Source of the DNA: Catenuloplanes atrovinosus
Lineage (GTDB): Bacteria > Actinomycetota > Actinomycetes > Mycobacteriales > Micromonosporaceae
Direction of reading: 5' to 3'
Length of the DNA stretch: 64,000 bases
Assembly (NCBI RefSeq): GCF_031458235.1
Contig: NZ_JAVDYB010000001.1
Span: 2,067,001-2,131,000 of the forward strand
Of the stretch, positions 1 to 9,008 are shown piece by piece (the first letter of the stretch is position 1; each line of letters opens with the position of its first letter). The position numbers and the translations under genes were made by a program. Below the pieces are notes generated by a model. It searched no databases. It saw only the letters and a list, made by a program, of their open reading frames with translations, and was not told the DNA's origin.

Positions 1-82
1 CTCCGTCGCGCGAGATCCGGGTGCCAGATCGATTGACCGTCATCGCTTGACCGGCTCCCGTGGGATGCCTAGCGTCGACGCC

Positions 83-1363
83 ATGACGTTGCTTCGCCGG
101 CGGCCGCTGGCTGCTCTGATGCTGTTCGTGCTGGCGATCGTGCTGCCCGGTTCCGCGGGCACCGCGCAGCCGCCGAGACCGTCCCCGGCCTGGGTCGGCA
201 CCTGGGCGACCGGGCCGACCACCGTGCCGCCCGGCTCCGTGACCACGCTGGAGCGCCAGACGTTCCGCCAGGTCGTGCACGCCAGCATCGGCGGCGACAC
301 GGTCCGGGTGCGGCTGACCAACGAGTTCGGCGAGACGCCGCTGCGGATCGGCGCCGCGCACGTGGCCCGCCGCGCCGGCACCACCGGCACCGACATCAAC
401 CCGCGCACCGACCGGCCGCTCACCTTCGGCGGTTCCGGCACCGCGCTGGTCCCACCCGGCGCGCCGCTGCTCAGCGACCCGGTGCCGCTGGCGCTCCCGG
501 CCGGCGGCGACCTGGTGATCAGCATCTATCTGCCGGAGCGGACGCCGGTCGGCACCGTGCACGCCTTCTCCTTCCAGGAGAACGTGATCGCCGACGGCGA
601 CGTCACCGCGGCCCGCAGCGTCACGCCGGTCGCCACCGCCACCCAGTGGTTCCTGCTCTCCGGCGTCAGCGTCTCCACCCGCGCGCCGCGCGCCTCGGCC
701 GTCGCGGCGTTCGGCGACTCCATCACGGACGGCGCCGTCACGGAGAACGGTGCGAACCATCGCTGGCCCGACCTGCTCGCGGCCCGGCTGCGCGCCACGC
801 CCGGGGTGCGCGACCGCGGCGTGCTCAACCTCGGCATCTCCGGCAACCGCCTGCTGCACGATCCTCACCCGACGCCCGGCGCCGAGGGCTTCGCGGCCTG
901 GTTCGGGGTGAACGGGCTGGCCCGCTTCGACCGCGACGTGCTCGCCCAGCCCGGCGTCGGCGCCGCCATCGTGCTGCTCGGGATCAACGACATCGGCCAG
1001 CCGGGCGGCCCCGCGCCGGCCTCGGAGGCGGTCACCGCCGAGGAGATCATCGCCGGTCACCGGCAGCTGATCGCCCGCGCGCACGCGGCCGGCATCGAGA
1101 TCTACGCGGGCACGCTGCTGCCCTTCAAGGGCGACACCCTCGGCTTCTACACCGAGGCCAACGAGGCGAAGCGCGCCGCGGTCAACCACTGGCTGCGCAC
1201 CTCGGGGGAGTACGACGGCATCGTGGACTTCGACGCGGCCGTCCGCGACCCCGCCGACCCGCTGCGGCTGCGCCCCGCCTTCGACAGCGGCGACGGGCTG
1301 CACCCCAACGACGCCGGCATGGCCGCGATGGCCGCCGCCGTCCCGCTCCACTGGTTCCGCTGA
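83..1363 (+). CDS. Secreted SGNH/GDSL-family hydrolase (esterase/lipase-like)
   Basis: Predicted 426-residue exported ester hydrolase. The ATG at 83 is preferred over an in-frame start at 47 because it opens directly into a signal peptide (residues 1-28, basic MTLLRRR then a hydrophobic core). An N-terminal beta-rich region (about 35-200) precedes the SGNH domain. The four blocks are visible: GDSITDG with nucleophile Ser213, GISGN with Gly254, GIND with Asn302, and DGLH with Asp404/His407. The family hydrolyses ester bonds in lipids or polysaccharide decorations; the substrate cannot be read from sequence. It is convergent with the next gene, and a perfect hairpin lies between them. Confidence 0.9.
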   Translation: MTLLRRRPLAALMLFVLAIVLPGSAGTAQPPRPSPAWVGTWATGPTTVPPGSVTTLERQTFRQVVHASIGGDTVRVRLTNEFGETPLRIGAAHVARRAGTTGTDINPRTDRPLTFGGSGTALVPPGAPLLSDPVPLALPAGGDLVISIYLPERTPVGTVHAFSFQENVIADGDVTAARSVTPVATATQWFLLSGVSVSTRAPRASAVAAFGDSITDGAVTENGANHRWPDLLAARLRATPGVRDRGVLNLGISGNRLLHDPHPTPGAEGFAAWFGVNGLARFDRDVLAQPGVGAAIVLLGINDIGQPGGPAPASEAVTAEEIIAGHRQLIARAHAAGIEIYAGTLLPFKGDTLGFYTEANEAKRAAVNHWLRTSGEYDGIVDFDAAVRDPADPLRLRPAFDSGDGLHPNDAGMAAMAAAVPLHWFR

Positions 1364-1381
1364 CCGTCCGGATACGCGCGA

Positions 1382-1409
1382 CGGCCGCCGGTGAGGACCC
1401 CGGCGGCCG
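1382..1409. terminator. Bidirectional hairpin between convergent exoenzyme genes
   Basis: A perfect 10-bp stem (CGGCCGCCGG / CCGGCGGCCG) encloses an 8-nt loop, between the stops of the SGNH hydrolase and the polysaccharide deacetylase. There is no T-tract, as is usual in high-GC actinomycetes. Confidence 0.75.
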
Positions 1410-1422
1410 TCGCGGTGGGCGG

Positions 1423-2445
1423 TCAGGAGACGCGGCAGGTGACCGTGGGCGCGGACCAGGTGCCGTTGGCCATCACCGTGAAGCCGAAGGTGGTGGACGC
1501 GCCGGGTGCGAGGTTGCCGTTGCCGTTCGGGCGCATGGTCAGCACGGTGCCGGTGCCGTCCCAGCTGGGCGTGCCGTTCCAGGTGGTGTTGATCCGCTGG
1601 CCGCCGCTGAGCGTGACCGTCGACGTCCAGCTCGTGATGGCGCTGTTCCCGGCCCGGATGGTGACCTGGCCGTTGAAGCGGTCACCCCAGCGCTGCGTCT
1701 CGGCGTAGGTGGCGGTGCACGCGCCCGGCACCGGCGGCGGCGTGGTCGGGTTGGAGCCGCCGCCGTCCGGGGCCACGGCGCGGCCGGTGGACGGCGAGAT
1801 CATGCCGGGGCAGAGGCCGCGGGCGGCCAGGTTGGAGACGATCTGCGGCACCGCGTTGATCGTGTTCTGGTAGGCGTCGTGCATCAGGATCACGCCGCCG
1901 GACTGCAGGGAGTTCGCGGCGGAGACGATCTGTGCGGTGCTCGCGCCGTTCCAGTCCTGTGAGTCGACGGTCCAGATCACCTCGCGCAGGCCGAGCTGCG
2001 ACGCGACGGACTGCAGCGTCGCGTTCGTCTCGCCGTAGGGCGGGCGGAACAGGCGCGGCGTCACGCCGGTGGCCTGCTGGATCGCGGACTGGGTGGAGGA
2101 CAGCTCCTGCTGCATCTGCGCGGCCGACAGCTGCGTCATGTGCGGGTGGCTCCAGCTGTGGTTCGCGACCCAGTGGCCGGCCGTGACCTGCGCCTGGGCC
2201 AGGCCGGGGTTCTGCTGGACGCGCTGGCCGGTGTTGAAGAACGTGGCGCGCGCGCCCGCGTTGCGCAGCGCCGTGAGCAGCGCCTGCGTGGTGGACGGGT
2301 TCGGGCCGTCGTCGTAGGTGAGCGCGACGTAGCCGTTCTCGCAGGCGGCGGCCGCGGTGGCGGGACCGGTCGCGACGGCGGTGAGCGTGCCGGCCGCGAC
2401 GGCCAGGACGGCGGCGGCGAGGGCGGTGGAGCGGGGCCGGGGCAT
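1423..2445 (-). CDS. Secreted polysaccharide deacetylase (CE4/NodB) with C-terminal CBM2
   Basis: 340-residue exoenzyme. The ATG at 2445 follows a good GGAAGGAG ribosome site and starts a signal peptide (about 1-34). A NodB domain (about 36-225) carries the metal/catalytic motifs TYDDGP (Asp45, Asp46), NHSWSH (His96, His100), RPPYG (134-138) and LMHD (His189). A Pro/Thr-rich linker (about 226-241) leads to a family 2 carbohydrate-binding module (about 243-340) with terminal cysteines and conserved Trp residues. CE4 enzymes de-N- or de-O-acetylate chitin, xylan or peptidoglycan; the CBM2 suggests an insoluble plant or chitin polymer. A longer upstream open frame has no exported start and is not used. 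Confidence 0.93.
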   Translation of the reverse strand: MPRPRSTALAAAVLAVAAGTLTAVATGPATAAAACENGYVALTYDDGPNPSTTQALLTALRNAGARATFFNTGQRVQQNPGLAQAQVTAGHWVANHSWSHPHMTQLSAAQMQQELSSTQSAIQQATGVTPRLFRPPYGETNATLQSVASQLGLREVIWTVDSQDWNGASTAQIVSAANSLQSGGVILMHDAYQNTINAVPQIVSNLAARGLCPGMISPSTGRAVAPDGGGSNPTTPPPVPGACTATYAETQRWGDRFNGQVTIRAGNSAITSWTSTVTLSGGQRINTTWNGTPSWDGTGTVLTMRPNGNGNLAPGASTTFGFTVMANGTWSAPTVTCRVS

Positions 2446-2916
2446 CGGTGGACTCCTTCCGGACAACTTTTGAAACATTCCGGAGTATGAATGGAGTCGA
2501 CACCCAGTATCAAGAGATGCATGTCGATTGAATCGCCGTGGCGTCAGCGCATGGCGTCGGCGCGTCCTTCCGGAAGTTTGCGGAAAGCTGGGATGGGACG
2601 GTCTCGGTGCCGAGCCGGCGCGGCAGCGCGGTTGCCGCCGCGGACCCACTCCTCGATCAGGCGGCCGGCGAGGTGCTGGCCCGGCGCCGCGGATATCGGG
2701 CTCACGGGGGCGGAGAGGCCGCCTCGATCCGCTGACGGCCCGTACCGTGCGGGACCACGAACACCGGCGGCTACCCGGTGTCGCAGGCGGTGCGGAGCAG
2801 CCCGACCGGGCCGCGACGCGGGTCAGGGCAGGTCGCGTGCGGGGCGGAGGTCGTCCGGTTGACCGCCGCCCGCGCCGGAGCGGGCCGCCATCGTCGCCCG
2901 GGGCGGACACCGGCGG
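2446..2916. other. Intergenic region with no convincing gene
   Basis: About 470 bp between the deacetylase start and the sirtuin stop. The part next to the deacetylase is comparatively AT-rich and probably holds its promoter. The part next to the sirtuin contains a second, degenerate copy of the sirtuin 3' end, listed separately. Open frames here have no recognisable domain, plausible start or consistent codon bias. Confidence 0.6.
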
Positions 2917-2950
2917 CTACGGGGTGTGCCAGGCGGTGCGGAGCAGCGCG
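2761..2950. repeat. Imperfect 44-bp direct repeat of the sirtuin 3' end
   Basis: Positions 2761-2804 and 2907-2950 match at 39 of 44 bases. The second copy includes the sirtuin stop codon (2917-2919) and the last coding bases. The first copy lies 146 bp away in the intergenic region. It is probably the scar of a local duplication. Confidence 0.7.
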
Positions 2951-3684
2951 GGCAGGAGGGTGGCCGCGCCGCCGCGGAGGTTGAGGTCGCAGCTGGCGTC
3001 GAGGGCGGAGCGCTCGGGGTTGATCTGGATGACGGGCGCGCCGGAGCGGGCCGCGATCCGGGGGATCTCCGCGGCCGGGTAGACGACGCCGGACGTGCCG
3101 ATGGTCAGGGCCAGGTCGCAGGCCGTGGCCGCGTCGTAGGCGGCGGCCAGCGCGTCCTCCGGCAGCAGCTCGCCGAACCAGACCACGCCCGGCCGGATCG
3201 CGTCAGCACAGATCGCACATCGTGGTGGCGCGATCCGCCGGCCCTCCGCCGGCTCCACATCGGCCGTGGCGAGCTCGGCGGGGAACGGGCGGGCGCAGCC
3301 CGCGCAGCGGGGCGCGAAGAGGCTGCCGTGCAGGTGGATGGGGCAGCTGGACCCGGCGCGTTCGTGCAGGTCGTCGACGTTCTGGGTGATCAGCGTGAGG
3401 GTCGGGACGCGCGTCTCGAGCGCGGCGACCGCGACGTGGCCGGGGTTCGGGCGGGCCGCGCGGACCCGGGCGGCCCGCCACCGGTACCAGCCCCACACCA
3501 GGTCAGGGTCGTCGCGGAACGCCTCCGGCGTGGCCAGGCGCTGGGCGTCGTACCGGGACCACAGGCCGGTCAGGTCGTCCCGGAAGGTGGGCACGCCGCT
3601 CTCCGCCGACATGCCCGCCCCGGTGAAGACCACCACGTGCCGCGCCTCGCGCAGCATCGCGGCGGCGCGCATCGTCTCGTCCAT
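2917..3684 (-). CDS. cobB: NAD-dependent protein deacylase, Sir2 family (class III type)
   Basis: 255-residue sirtuin that removes acyl groups from lysine using NAD+. All hallmarks are present: GAGMSAESGVPTFRD (22-36) for NAD binding, TQNVDDLHERAG (100-111), catalytic His119 in HLHG, two zinc CxxC pairs (Cys127/130, Cys156/159), GVVWFGE and TIGTS. Tyr67 and Arg70 form the YxxR pair that marks CobB/SIRT5-like enzymes and favours succinyl or other acidic acyl substrates (family knowledge). The gene stands alone; the next gene diverges from a short intergenic gap. Confidence 0.95.
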   Translation of the reverse strand: MDETMRAAAMLREARHVVVFTGAGMSAESGVPTFRDDLTGLWSRYDAQRLATPEAFRDDPDLVWGWYRWRAARVRAARPNPGHVAVAALETRVPTLTLITQNVDDLHERAGSSCPIHLHGSLFAPRCAGCARPFPAELATADVEPAEGRRIAPPRCAICADAIRPGVVWFGELLPEDALAAAYDAATACDLALTIGTSGVVYPAAEIPRIAARSGAPVIQINPERSALDASCDLNLRGGAATLLPALLRTAWHTP

Positions 3685-3742
3685 CCGGCGATTGTCCCGG
3701 CGGGCGCGGGCGGCCGGGGACGGGGGCGGGTACGGTGCGGCG

Positions 3743-5191
3743 ATGCCGATGCCTCGCCCGTGGTGGTCCGTCGTCGTCGCGGCCGTGCTGTCGCTGGCCG
3801 GTGGGCTGGCCGGCCTGGCGTACGCGGATCACGGGCTGGCCCGCGAAGCGGTGCGGACCGGCGGCGTACCCGTGGAGATCGTCCGGGCGGGCGGCGGGAC
3901 CGGCGCCCGGCCCGCGGTCGTGGTGGTGCACGGATACGCCGGTTCCGGGCGGCTGATGCGGCCGTTCGCGGACACGCTCGCCCGCCGCGGCTACGTGGTG
4001 CTGCTGCCGGACCTGGCCGGGCACGGCGCCAGCCCGCGCCGCCTGGACGTGCCGTCGGTGATCGACGCGGAGGTCGCGGCCGTGGTCGCGCACGCGCGCG
4101 GCCTGCCGGACGTGGACCCGGACCGGGTCGCGCTGCTCGGCCACTCGATGGGCGCCGGCGCGGCGGTCCGGGCCGGGGCCGCCGATCCGCGCGTCGCGGC
4201 CACGGTCGCGATCTCGCTGCCCGGCGCCGGTGACGTGTCCGCGGCCGGTCCGCGGCGCCTGCTGCTGCTCGTCGGCGCGCTGGAGCCCGGCGGGTTCCGC
4301 ACCGCCGGCCGGGAGGCGGCCGCCGGCGACGACCGGCGCCTGGTCAGCGTGCCGTTCGTGGAGCACGTGAGCGTGTTGTTCGCGCCGCGCACCCACCGGG
4401 AGGCCGCGGACTGGCTCGACGCCGCGACCGGCAACGCGCCCGCCGCGACCGGCATCGCGCCGCTGCGCCGCGTCACGGCCGGCGCGCTGACGCTGCTCGG
4501 CGCGGTGTCGCTGCTGATCGCGGCGCTGACCCGCGGTCACCGGCGGGGCACAGGCGGCCCGGCGGACGCGGCGGCCGGACGGGGCCGCACCCCGGCGGCG
4601 GGCGCGCTCGCCAGGCCCCGGACGTGGCTCGCCGTCGGGCTGGGCGGCGCGCTCGGGATCGTCGGCGGCGGGCTCGGGTCGGGCCTGCTGCCGTCGCCGG
4701 TGGCCGGATATCTGGCCGGCTACGTCGCGGTGGCCGGTGGCGTCCTGACGGCGGCGGCCGGATGGCGCCGGCCGCGACCCCCGAGGTGGACGGCCGTGCT
4801 GTCGGCGGTCGCCGGGGGCGCGGCCGTGGTCGTACCGGTGCAGCTGGGGCTGACCCTGATGGTGCCGCACGGGGACCGCTGGTGGCTGCTGGGTGCGCTC
4901 GCCCCGGCCACCGCGGCGCTGCTGGCCGGGGCGCGGTCGCTGGCCGGGCCCGGGTGGGACGTGGCCGTGCTCGCCGCGCTCGGCCTGCCGCCGGCGGTCG
5001 CGGCCGTGCTCGGGCTCGCGCCGGGGTTCCTGCTGCTGATCGCGCCGCTGGTCGCCGTGCTGTTCGGGGTGTACGGCCTGCTCGCGGCCGCCGCCCGGTG
5101 GAGCGGCGCGGACTGGTGGCATCCGGTCGCGGCGGGCGCGGTGATGATCGCCTGGCCGGTCGCGGTCGCGCTGCCGGTCAGCGTCGGCTGA
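3743..5191 (+). CDS. Alpha/beta hydrolase fused to a multi-span membrane domain
   Basis: 482-residue membrane protein. The ATG at 3743 is chosen because it begins with an N-terminal hydrophobic anchor (about 8-28); the much longer upstream frame is antisense to the sirtuin. Residues 55-230 form a small alpha/beta hydrolase: oxyanion motif VVHGYAG, nucleophile Ser135 in GHSMG, probable acid near Glu181 and His208. From about residue 245 the rest is a run of roughly seven hydrophobic helices with no motif I recognise. Orientation and substrate are unknown; a dienelactone-hydrolase-like or peptidase-like activity at the membrane is possible. Confidence 0.8.
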   Translation: MPMPRPWWSVVVAAVLSLAGGLAGLAYADHGLAREAVRTGGVPVEIVRAGGGTGARPAVVVVHGYAGSGRLMRPFADTLARRGYVVLLPDLAGHGASPRRLDVPSVIDAEVAAVVAHARGLPDVDPDRVALLGHSMGAGAAVRAGAADPRVAATVAISLPGAGDVSAAGPRRLLLLVGALEPGGFRTAGREAAAGDDRRLVSVPFVEHVSVLFAPRTHREAADWLDAATGNAPAATGIAPLRRVTAGALTLLGAVSLLIAALTRGHRRGTGGPADAAAGRGRTPAAGALARPRTWLAVGLGGALGIVGGGLGSGLLPSPVAGYLAGYVAVAGGVLTAAAGWRRPRPPRWTAVLSAVAGGAAVVVPVQLGLTLMVPHGDRWWLLGALAPATAALLAGARSLAGPGWDVAVLAALGLPPAVAAVLGLAPGFLLLIAPLVAVLFGVYGLLAAAARWSGADWWHPVAAGAVMIAWPVAVALPVSVG

Positions 5192-5239
5192 GGGATACGT
5201 CGCAGATCGGCGTCGCCGGGAACCGCGGGGCGGGGCCGG

Positions 5240-6280
5240 GTGTTGTCGGCGAACGTGAAGAAGATCGGGTTTCTGTCGTTCGGGCACTGGCGGGACATGC
5301 CGGGCTCGCGGACGCGCAGCGGCGCGGACGCGCTGTTGCAGACGATCGAGCTGGCCGAGGCGGCCGAGGAGCTCGGCGTGAACGGCGCGTTCGTGCGCGT
5401 GCACCACTTCGAGCGGCAGCTCGCCTCGCCGTTCCCGCTGCTGGCCGCGATCGGCGCGCGCACCCGCCGGATCGAGATCGGCACCGGCGTGATCGACATG
5501 CGGTACGAGAACCCGCTGTACATGGCGGAGGAGGCCGCGGCCGCGGACCTGATCAGCGGCGGGCGGCTCCAGCTGGGGATCAGCCGGGGGTCCCCGGAGA
5601 CCGCGCTGCGCGGCGCGGAGACGTTCGGGTACGTGGCCGACGACCCGGCGGAGATGGCGCGGCAGAAGGCGGAGGCGTTCCTGGCCGCGATCGACGGCGC
5701 GCCGGTGGCCCGCACCGACCCGGCCCGGACCGGCGGGGTGAGCGGGCGGCTGGCGATCCAGCCGCAGTCGCCGGGGCTGCGCGATCGGATCTGGTGGGGC
5801 GCCGGCACCCGCGCGACCGGGCAGTGGGCGGCGCGGCTCGGCGTGCACCTGCAGAGCTCGACGCTGCTGACCGAGGACACCGGCGTGCCGTTCGACCAGC
5901 TGCAGGCGGAGCAGATCCGGCTCTACCGCGCGGCGTGGGCGGAGGCGGGGCACGAGCGTACGCCGCGCGTGTCCGTGTCGCGCAGCGTGCTGCCGATCAC
6001 CGAGGCGATCGACGAGATGTACTTCGGCGCGCAGGGCCACGACGACCAGGTCGGGCTGCTGGAGGGCGTACGCTCCCGGTTCGGGCGTACGTACGTGGGT
6101 GAGCCGGACCGGATCGCGGCGGAGCTGGCCGCGGACGAGGCGGTCGGCGAGGCCGACTACGTGTTGTTCACGGTGCCGAACCAGCTCGGCGTGGAGTACA
6201 ACGCCCGCATCCTGAGCACGATCACCGCGCACGTGGCGCCCGCGATCGGCTGGAAGCCCGCGGCCGGCGGCGAGGTGTGA
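5240..6280 (+). CDS. LLM-class flavin-dependent oxidoreductase (first of a tandem pair)
   Basis: 346-residue luciferase-like monooxygenase, expected to use reduced FMN and O2 in a TIM barrel. It shows family blocks such as an N-terminal KKIGFLSFGHW strand, TRRIEIGTGV, GGRLQLGISRG and a conserved WWGAGTRATG stretch. The start is uncertain: GTG at 5240 follows a G-rich stretch that can serve as ribosome site, while GTG at 5255 begins nearer the usual family N terminus. It lies 38 bp upstream of a close paralogue on the same strand, so the two are probably co-transcribed. Confidence 0.88.
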   Translation: MLSANVKKIGFLSFGHWRDMPGSRTRSGADALLQTIELAEAAEELGVNGAFVRVHHFERQLASPFPLLAAIGARTRRIEIGTGVIDMRYENPLYMAEEAAAADLISGGRLQLGISRGSPETALRGAETFGYVADDPAEMARQKAEAFLAAIDGAPVARTDPARTGGVSGRLAIQPQSPGLRDRIWWGAGTRATGQWAARLGVHLQSSTLLTEDTGVPFDQLQAEQIRLYRAAWAEAGHERTPRVSVSRSVLPITEAIDEMYFGAQGHDDQVGLLEGVRSRFGRTYVGEPDRIAAELAADEAVGEADYVLFTVPNQLGVEYNARILSTITAHVAPAIGWKPAAGGEV

Positions 6281-6318
6281 AATAGATCCGACGGGGCTCC
6301 GACGGTCGGCGCGGCAGA

Positions 6319-7347
6319 ATGGTCGTCGTGCCGACTTTCGACAAGCCGTTGCGGAAACTGGGATTCCTCACCATCGGGCTCTTCGACGAGGCCGACCCCG
6401 CGGCCGGCCACGAGTCCACGCTGCAGCTCATCGAGCTGGGGGAGCGGCTCGGCTTCGACAGCGCGTGGCTGCGTCACCGCCACTTCCAGTTCGGCATCTC
6501 CTCGCCGGTCGCGGTGCTGGCCGCGGCCACCCAGCGCACCCGCCGGATCGAACTGGGCACCGCGGTCACGCCGCTCGGCTGGGAGAACCCGGTGCGGCTC
6601 GCCGAGGACTGGGCGACCGTCGACGTGCTCTCCGGCGGCCGGCTCAACCCGGGCATCAGCGTCGGCCCGCCGATGCGCTGGGACGTGGTGAAGGACGCTC
6701 TCTACCCGGACACCGCGGACGCGGAGAACCTCGGCTACGCGCGGGTCGAACGGCTGATCGCGGCCGTGCGCGGCGACGAGCTGACCGAGGGTGACGCGGT
6801 CGAGGGCTTCGAGGCGTACTCGCGTCGGGTGCAGCCGCACGCGCCCGGCCTGGCGCGCCGCCTCTGGTACGGCGCCTCCAGCCTCCGCTCCGCGATCTGG
6901 GCCGGCGAGCACGGCATGAACCTACTGATCAGCAGCGTCGTCAAGGCCGAGGGGTCGGAGGACTTCGCGCAGCTGCAGCTGGCGCAGGTGCGCGCGTTCC
7001 GGGCCGCGCACCCGGACGGCGACGCCGCCCGCGTCTCGCAGGGCCTGGTCGTCATCCCGACCGACACCGCCACCGCGGAGCAGGCCGCGCGATACCGGGC
7101 GTACGCGGAGAAGCGCACGCCCCGCACCCGCGCGCCGCAGGGCCCGGGCCGGATGATGTTCGCACCGGACCTGGTCGGCACCGCCGAGGAGATCGCCGAG
7201 CGGCTGTCCGCGCACGCCGCGTTCCGCGAGGTGGACGAGGTGGCGTTCGCGCTGCCGTTCACCTTCACGCACGCCGACTACGTGCAGATCCTCACGGACA
7301 TGGCGACCCGCCTCGGCCCCGCGCTCGGCTGGAGCCCGGCTAGCTGA
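6319..7347 (+). CDS. LLM-class flavin-dependent oxidoreductase (second of a tandem pair)
   Basis: 342-residue paralogue of the preceding gene, sharing the LRKLGFLTIG N terminus, TRRIELGTAV, GGRLNPGISVG and LWYGASSLRSA blocks. The shared organisation suggests duplication, with divergence around the substrate pocket. The tail overlaps the convergent NmrA-like gene by 8 bp. GTG at 6328 is an alternative start. No dedicated flavin reductase is adjacent; substrate unknown. Confidence 0.88.
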   Translation: MVVVPTFDKPLRKLGFLTIGLFDEADPAAGHESTLQLIELGERLGFDSAWLRHRHFQFGISSPVAVLAAATQRTRRIELGTAVTPLGWENPVRLAEDWATVDVLSGGRLNPGISVGPPMRWDVVKDALYPDTADAENLGYARVERLIAAVRGDELTEGDAVEGFEAYSRRVQPHAPGLARRLWYGASSLRSAIWAGEHGMNLLISSVVKAEGSEDFAQLQLAQVRAFRAAHPDGDAARVSQGLVVIPTDTATAEQAARYRAYAEKRTPRTRAPQGPGRMMFAPDLVGTAEEIAERLSAHAAFREVDEVAFALPFTFTHADYVQILTDMATRLGPALGWSPAS

Positions 7348-8122
7348 AGTCGGCCGCGTGATCGCGCGCCCACGCCGCGAACCCGCGCGCCGGCCGCCCG
7401 GTCTGCTCCTCCACGGTACGGGTGACCGGCTCCGGCGTCCCCACCAGCGACGCCCAGTAGTCCAGCGACGCGTCCGCGAACTCCGGCGACGCCCAGCGGA
7501 GCAGCTCCGCGCGCGCCTCCGCCCGCGGCTGCTCCTGGACGCGCAGCTCCCGGCCGATCGCGTCGCCGATCAGGCGTACCTGCTCGGCCTGGGAGACCGC
7601 GGAAGGACCCGTGATCACGTGGGTACGGCCGGCGTGCGCGGCCGGGGCGGTCAGCGCCAGCAGCGCCACGTCCGCGATGTCCCGCTCGTGGATCAGCGAC
7701 CGCCGGGCCGCCGGGTAGGGCATGCGTACCGTCCCGGTGGTCCTGATCCGCTCCGCCCACCCGAGCGTGTTGGTCGCGAAGCCGCTCGGCCGCAGGAACG
7801 TCCACCGGTCGGTGACGCCGCGGATCGCGCTCTCCACCTCGCCCCAGAACCCGGTCTCCGCGCTCATCGCGGACAGGTAGACGATGTGCCGGCCCGCGAG
7901 CCGCCCGGCCACCGGCTTCGCGAGGTCCGCGGTCATGAACGGCCAGATCAGGAACACCGCGTCCACGCCCTCGGCCGCGCGCTCCAGGTCCACCGGCGAC
8001 GCGAGATCACCACCCCGCCGCCGGCTCATCCCGCGAACCGGCACCGCACGCTCCCGCAGCCCCACGACCACGTGCCGCCCGACGTTCCCCGTAGCGCCGA
8101 TGACCAGCGCAGTCCCACTCAT
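7340..8122 (-). CDS. NmrA-like / NAD(P)-binding Rossmann protein
   Basis: About 260 residues, an atypical short-chain dehydrogenase of the NmrA/NAD(P)H azoreductase-like group. The N-terminal strand ends in the dinucleotide motif GATGNVGRH. Two later blocks fit the NmrA-like fold: VFLIWPF, then FLRPSGFATN where classical enzymes have YxxxK. These proteins are redox sensors or quinone/isoflavone-type reductases. ATG at 8122 gives the standard N terminus; an in-frame ATG at 8137 is possible. The end overlaps the convergent LLM gene by 8 bp. Confidence 0.85.
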   Translation of the reverse strand: MSGTALVIGATGNVGRHVVVGLRERAVPVRGMSRRRGGDLASPVDLERAAEGVDAVFLIWPFMTADLAKPVAGRLAGRHIVYLSAMSAETGFWGEVESAIRGVTDRWTFLRPSGFATNTLGWAERIRTTGTVRMPYPAARRSLIHERDIADVALLALTAPAAHAGRTHVITGPSAVSQAEQVRLIGDAIGRELRVQEQPRAEARAELLRWASPEFADASLDYWASLVGTPEPVTRTVEEQTGRPARGFAAWARDHAADFS

Positions 8123-8384
8123 GTGGACGATCGTCATCCCTCAACGCCGGTCGAGGTCAAGGCCGGGCAGATGAGGCTAGCCTCCTAGGAAGCGGCAGGC
8201 GGCGTGACGCGGGGCCGGCCGGGGCGACCGTACCGGGAAAACGGGGTGGGCGGTCCAGGGTGGGAACTTCGTGCCCGAACGGGGGTCCCGGGCGTCGTAC
8301 CCACGGATGGTTTTGATCTCCGGAGCGGCGCGGCGCGGCCAAGCGGCGCCCGAATTGATTGCAAATATCGGCATAATGTGCGTC

Positions 8385-8945
8385 ATGAAGCGTAACTACG
8401 TGGCGTGGGCGGCGCTCGCGCTGTCCCTCTCAGGGCTGGTGGTCGGTGCGGCACCGGGCGCCGCGATGGCCAAGGGGTCGCAGGTGTCGCTCGGTGGCGT
8501 GCAGGCGCCCGAGCCGAGCGGCGCGAGCCTGCGCGACCTCACCGGTGGAAGCAGGAGCATCTGCGTGAACATCCAGGTCGAGAAGACCGGGTGGCAGGGT
8601 TGGCGGTGCGGGCGGAAGGGTGCGCGGGCGACCGCGGGCGCGGCCGGCACCACCAAGAAGGCCAGGGCGGTGGCGATCACGGCGAACGGCGTCGGGACGC
8701 TCTGCGTGAAGATCATGATCCAGTCGGCGCCGGTGCAGTCCTGCGTCAGCGACCGCACCGTGCTGGTAGCGGGCTCGGCGAGCGGCGTCCGCCTGGACAC
8801 GTTGCAGGTGAAGACGAGCGGCAGCGGCGTCTGCGGCAACAGCCGGTCGATGACGGCCGCGTGGTCGTCCGTGAAGTGCGCGAAGGCGGGCCAGTGGCTC
8901 GCGGTCGGGCGCTGGGGCGCCAACGCGGTCGGGCTGTCGGTCTGA
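8385..8945 (+). CDS. Small secreted protein with hydrophobic-W (ChW-like) repeats
   Basis: 186 residues. The ATG at 8385 starts a signal peptide (about 1-30, ending near GAAMAKG). The mature part contains repeated segments in which a beta strand is followed by a Gly-Trp motif, for example QVEKTGWQGWRCGRKG and later KCAKAGQWLAVGRWG, resembling clostridial hydrophobic-W repeats known from surface and secreted proteins. Six cysteines in the mature part may form disulfides. A TAATGT -10-like box at 8374-8379 in an unusually AT-rich patch suggests an almost leaderless message. Function unknown. Confidence 0.7.
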   Translation: MKRNYVAWAALALSLSGLVVGAAPGAAMAKGSQVSLGGVQAPEPSGASLRDLTGGSRSICVNIQVEKTGWQGWRCGRKGARATAGAAGTTKKARAVAITANGVGTLCVKIMIQSAPVQSCVSDRTVLVAGSASGVRLDTLQVKTSGSGVCGNSRSMTAAWSSVKCAKAGQWLAVGRWGANAVGLSV

Positions 8946-8964
8946 CGATCGAAGACCCTTCGAG

Positions 8965-8998
8965 GGTACGGCCGGGAGCGCACGCTCCCGGCCGTACC
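8965..8998. terminator. Strong hairpin after the secreted repeat protein
   Basis: A perfect 16-bp inverted repeat (GGTACGGCCGGGAGCG and its complement) with a 2-nt centre begins 20 bp after the stop codon. Confidence 0.85.
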
Positions 8999-9008
8999 GC
9001 GGTGCCGG

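Noticed and set aside
3503-6232. A 909-codon minus-strand frame
   Set aside because: Antisense to the alpha/beta hydrolase and the first LLM gene, with no domain.
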